Assembly: GCA_946539945.1 (NCBI GenBank)
Contig: CAMNHX010000067.1
Span: 1 to 7,684, forward strand
Length of the DNA stretch: 7,684 nucleotides
Source: an uncultured Desulfobulbus sp.
GTDB taxonomy: Bacteria > Desulfobacterota > Desulfobulbia > Desulfobulbales > Desulfobulbaceae
Direction: 5' to 3'
Shown here: positions 6,163-7,684 of the stretch, in pieces
Layout: every line of letters starts with the position of its first letter
How positions within the stretch are numbered: the first letter of the stretch is position 1
Translations under genes and position numbers: made by a program
Notes under the pieces: generated by a model
Databases searched by the model: none
What the model was told of the DNA's origin: nothing
What the model saw: only the letters and a program-made list of their open reading frames with translations

Positions 6163-7121
6163 GGTTGTACAGGCTCCGAAAGTGTGCGCAGCGCCGCCAG
6201 AACCGCAGTCATGTCTGGCCAGAGAGGCGCGGTGCAGGTGATTTCCTTGCCACTCACCGGATGCGTAAAGCTCAAACGGCTGGCGTGCAGCATCTGCCGG
6301 GGCGGCTGGACAGGACTGCTTGCCGGAACCGCACCGCCGTACAGAACATCGCCTGCCACAGGAGAGCGCAGGGAGGCCATGTGGACGCGAATTTGGTGCG
6401 TCCGACCGGTCTCCAGACCAATTTCCACCAGAGACCAGCCATTGGCAAAACCTTCGACCACCCGCCATCTGGTGGCAGCGTACTTGCCGTCCCGTTCCCG
6501 GATCGCCATTTTCTGGCGCAGGACCGGATGCCGTCCCAAAGGGGCCACAATACGTCCCTCTTCCTTGCCCGGAGAACGCAACAAGAGCGCATGATAAACC
6601 TTGCTGACCCTGCGCTCCTGAAAGGCAGCCATCAGGGCGGCAAGCGTGGACTCATTTTTGGCAACCAGAAGCACACCAGAGGTCTCCTTGTCCAGCCGGT
6701 GGACCAGTCCGGCCCGGCCCTCATCCACGGCTGGCAGATCGCGGTACAGGTGCAGTAGGCCGTGGGCCAAGGTCCCGCGCTGATGACCGCTGCCTGGATG
6801 GACCACCAGTCCGGGCGGTTTGTTGATCAGCACAAGGTCCTTGTCTTCAAAGAGAATCTCAAAAGATACAGGTTCTGGCTGGAGTGCCGCAGGTTCTGGC
6901 GGCGGACAGGACAGCGTGATCCGGTCTCCTACCCGAAGTCGCTGACCTGCCTTGGATGCAGGCTGCTGGTTGATACAAACGACTCCCTTCTGAATCAGCT
7001 TGAGAAAGTGTGAACGGGATTCATGCGGAAAACGGGCTGCAAGAAAATGATCCAGACGCCAGCCCGCCTCGTGGGACTGGGCCTCAAGCAGCGCTTCGGT
7101 TGCAGACAGGGAATCTGACAC
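6159..7121 (-). CDS. rluD: RluD-family 23S rRNA pseudouridine synthase
   Basis: This enzyme isomerises uridine to pseudouridine in RNA; RluD itself modifies helix 69 of 23S rRNA. From the chosen GTG the protein has 320 residues. An S4 RNA-binding domain spans about 19-66 (WRLDHFLAARFP, then KGVVCINQQPASKAGQRLRVGD). The catalytic domain contains INKPPGLVVHPG, then GLVHRLDKETSG with catalytic Asp144, KVYHALL, and ETGRTHQIRVHM around 238-248. No ATG or TTG lies in frame between the carD stop and the S4 domain, and GTG at 7121 is the only standard start. It lacks a Shine-Dalgarno and sits behind a polypyrimidine tract. The last four bases overlap coaE. Membership of the RluA/RluC/RluD family is certain; RluD rather than RluC specificity is inferred. 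Confidence 0.9.
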   Translation of the reverse strand: MSDSLSATEALLEAQSHEAGWRLDHFLAARFPHESRSHFLKLIQKGVVCINQQPASKAGQRLRVGDRITLSCPPPEPAALQPEPVSFEILFEDKDLVLINKPPGLVVHPGSGHQRGTLAHGLLHLYRDLPAVDEGRAGLVHRLDKETSGVLLVAKNESTLAALMAAFQERRVSKVYHALLLRSPGKEEGRIVAPLGRHPVLRQKMAIRERDGKYAATRWRVVEGFANGWSLVEIGLETGRTHQIRVHMASLRSPVAGDVLYGGAVPASSPVQPPRQMLHASRLSFTHPVSGKEITCTAPLWPDMTAVLAALRTLSEPVQP

Positions 7122-7158
7122 AGGGGAAGACAGGCAGGCAGGGGAAGGGAAAGGCGTT
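7122..7158 (-). other. Polypyrimidine spacer between carD and rluD
   Basis: The transcribed strand of 7121-7155 contains 18 C, 12 T, 5 G and no A. CTTTCCC, TTCCCCTGCC, TGCC and TGTCTTCCCC follow one another directly up to the rluD GTG. It contains no Shine-Dalgarno. Such a C-rich, unstructured stretch could bind Rho or S1 protein, or could reflect simple sequence drift in a short spacer. Confidence 0.45.
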
Positions 7159-7638
7159 TCAACAGAAGATCTGTTCAATCTGGGCGACAACTGCGGCTTC
7201 TTCCATGTTGCGGGCCAGGGAAATTTCCTTGGCCAACAGTTCCATGGCTGTGTCCAGCATCTTGCGTTCACCGTAGGACAACTCCTTGTCGCCGCGCAGC
7301 AGGTAGAGATCGCGCAACACCTCTGCCACTTCAAAGGCAGACCCGGTCTTGATCTTCTCCATGTACTCGCGATAGCGACGATTCCAGGTCTGGGGGGTCA
7401 GTTCCACGTCCCGGTCCAGCAGAATCTTCCAGACCTGTTCTGCCTCTTCAGCGGAGATGATGCTCCTGAGTCCCACATTCTGGCTGGTAGCTGTGGGAAT
7501 CATGATGGTCATGCCGGTTTTGACAATCCGCATGACATAGAAACTCTGATCCTTGCCGCCTATGGATTTTGTCTCAATGGCTTCAATCTGCCCCACGCCG
7601 TGGGCCGGATACACAGCCATGTCGCCTTGCGCAAACAC
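7159..7638 (-). CDS. carD: CarD/CdnL-family RNA polymerase-binding transcription factor
   Basis: CarD-family proteins bind the RNA polymerase beta subunit and stabilise open promoter complexes, often at rRNA promoters. The 159-residue product has the family layout. An N-terminal Tudor-like RNAP-interaction domain (about 1-55) begins MFAQGDMAVYPAHGVGQIEAIE, matching the typical F-x-x-G-D-x-VVYP-x-HGVG start. A helical C-terminal domain carries TWNRRYREYMEKIKTGS. Trp85 corresponds to the tryptophan that contacts the upstream edge of the -10 region in mycobacterial CarD. ERKMLDTAMELLAKEI is also typical. The start is GTG, supported by GAGGG 6 nt upstream. The gene ends TTC-TGT-TGA, 37 nt before rluD. 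Without the further upstream sequence I cannot tell whether it is the first gene of the operon. Confidence 0.95.
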   Translation of the reverse strand: MFAQGDMAVYPAHGVGQIEAIETKSIGGKDQSFYVMRIVKTGMTIMIPTATSQNVGLRSIISAEEAEQVWKILLDRDVELTPQTWNRRYREYMEKIKTGSAFEVAEVLRDLYLLRGDKELSYGERKMLDTAMELLAKEISLARNMEEAAVVAQIEQIFC

Positions 7639-7644
7639 GGGATA

Positions 7645-7649
7645 CCCTC
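7645..7649 (-). promoter_or_regulatory. Ribosome binding site of carD
   Basis: GAGGG on the minus strand lies 6 nt before the GTG at 7638. It supports this non-ATG start over the internal Met7, which would remove the conserved family N-terminus. The remaining bases to the window edge contain a CTG-TTTTTT-CAG stretch (7676-7664) but no clear promoter. Confidence 0.75.
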
Positions 7650-7684
7650 TTACTGGACACTTGCTGAAAAAACAGGAACAACAG

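Noticed and set aside
6163..6468. 102-codon N-terminal extension of CoaE
   Set aside because: It is an alternate frame of the rluD catalytic domain. The P-loop must lie at the N-terminus, as it does from the ATG at 6162.
7122..7334. RluD extension starting inside carD
   Set aside because: It reads carD in another frame from a TTG and gives a Trp/Cys/Pro-rich peptide with no S4-family similarity.

Overview
The window carries a compact run of eight housekeeping genes, all on the minus strand. In transcription order (right to left) they are carD, rluD, coaE, rho, rpmE, prfA, prmC and murA. Every gene is intact and keeps the catalytic or binding motifs of its family. I see no mobile genes, phage genes, CRISPR array, tRNA or rRNA. 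GC content is moderately high. The zinc-type L31, the standard-length Rho, and a CarD/CdnL regulator beside this translation/termination cluster suggest a Gram-negative bacterium of the Desulfobacterota, probably Desulfovibrio-like. That placement is inference from family resemblance and gene order, not a database match.

Layout from the right edge. carD (7159-7638, GTG start with a good Shine-Dalgarno) is followed by a short polypyrimidine tract and rluD (6159-7121, probable GTG start). rluD overlaps coaE (5548-6162) by four bases (ATGA). A leader of about 307 nt (5241-5547) precedes rho (3993-5240). It holds three mutually exclusive hairpins, a second hairpin with a T tract, a C-rich/G-poor stretch and a small open frame that ends on the rho start codon. 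rpmE (3674-3907) has its own strong ribosome binding site and possibly a weak promoter. It is followed by a good intrinsic terminator (3597-3654) whose T tract ends only 10 nt before prfA (2519-3586). prmC (1638-2504) follows 14 nt after prfA, and murA (314-1612) 25 nt after prmC. Bases 1-313, beyond murA, hold no convincing gene but contain a cluster of related stem-loop repeats.

How the genes work together. CarD (RNA polymerase-binding factor) and Rho (termination helicase) act in transcription. RluD (23S rRNA pseudouridine synthase) and L31 act on the ribosome. RF1 (prfA) and PrmC form an enzyme-substrate pair: PrmC methylates the Gln of the RF1 GGQ motif, which is intact here. CoaE makes coenzyme A and MurA commits UDP-GlcNAc to peptidoglycan.

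The most interesting material is non-coding: the rho leader, the terminator set between rpmE and prfA, and the repeats after murA. I found no evidence for a new multi-gene system.
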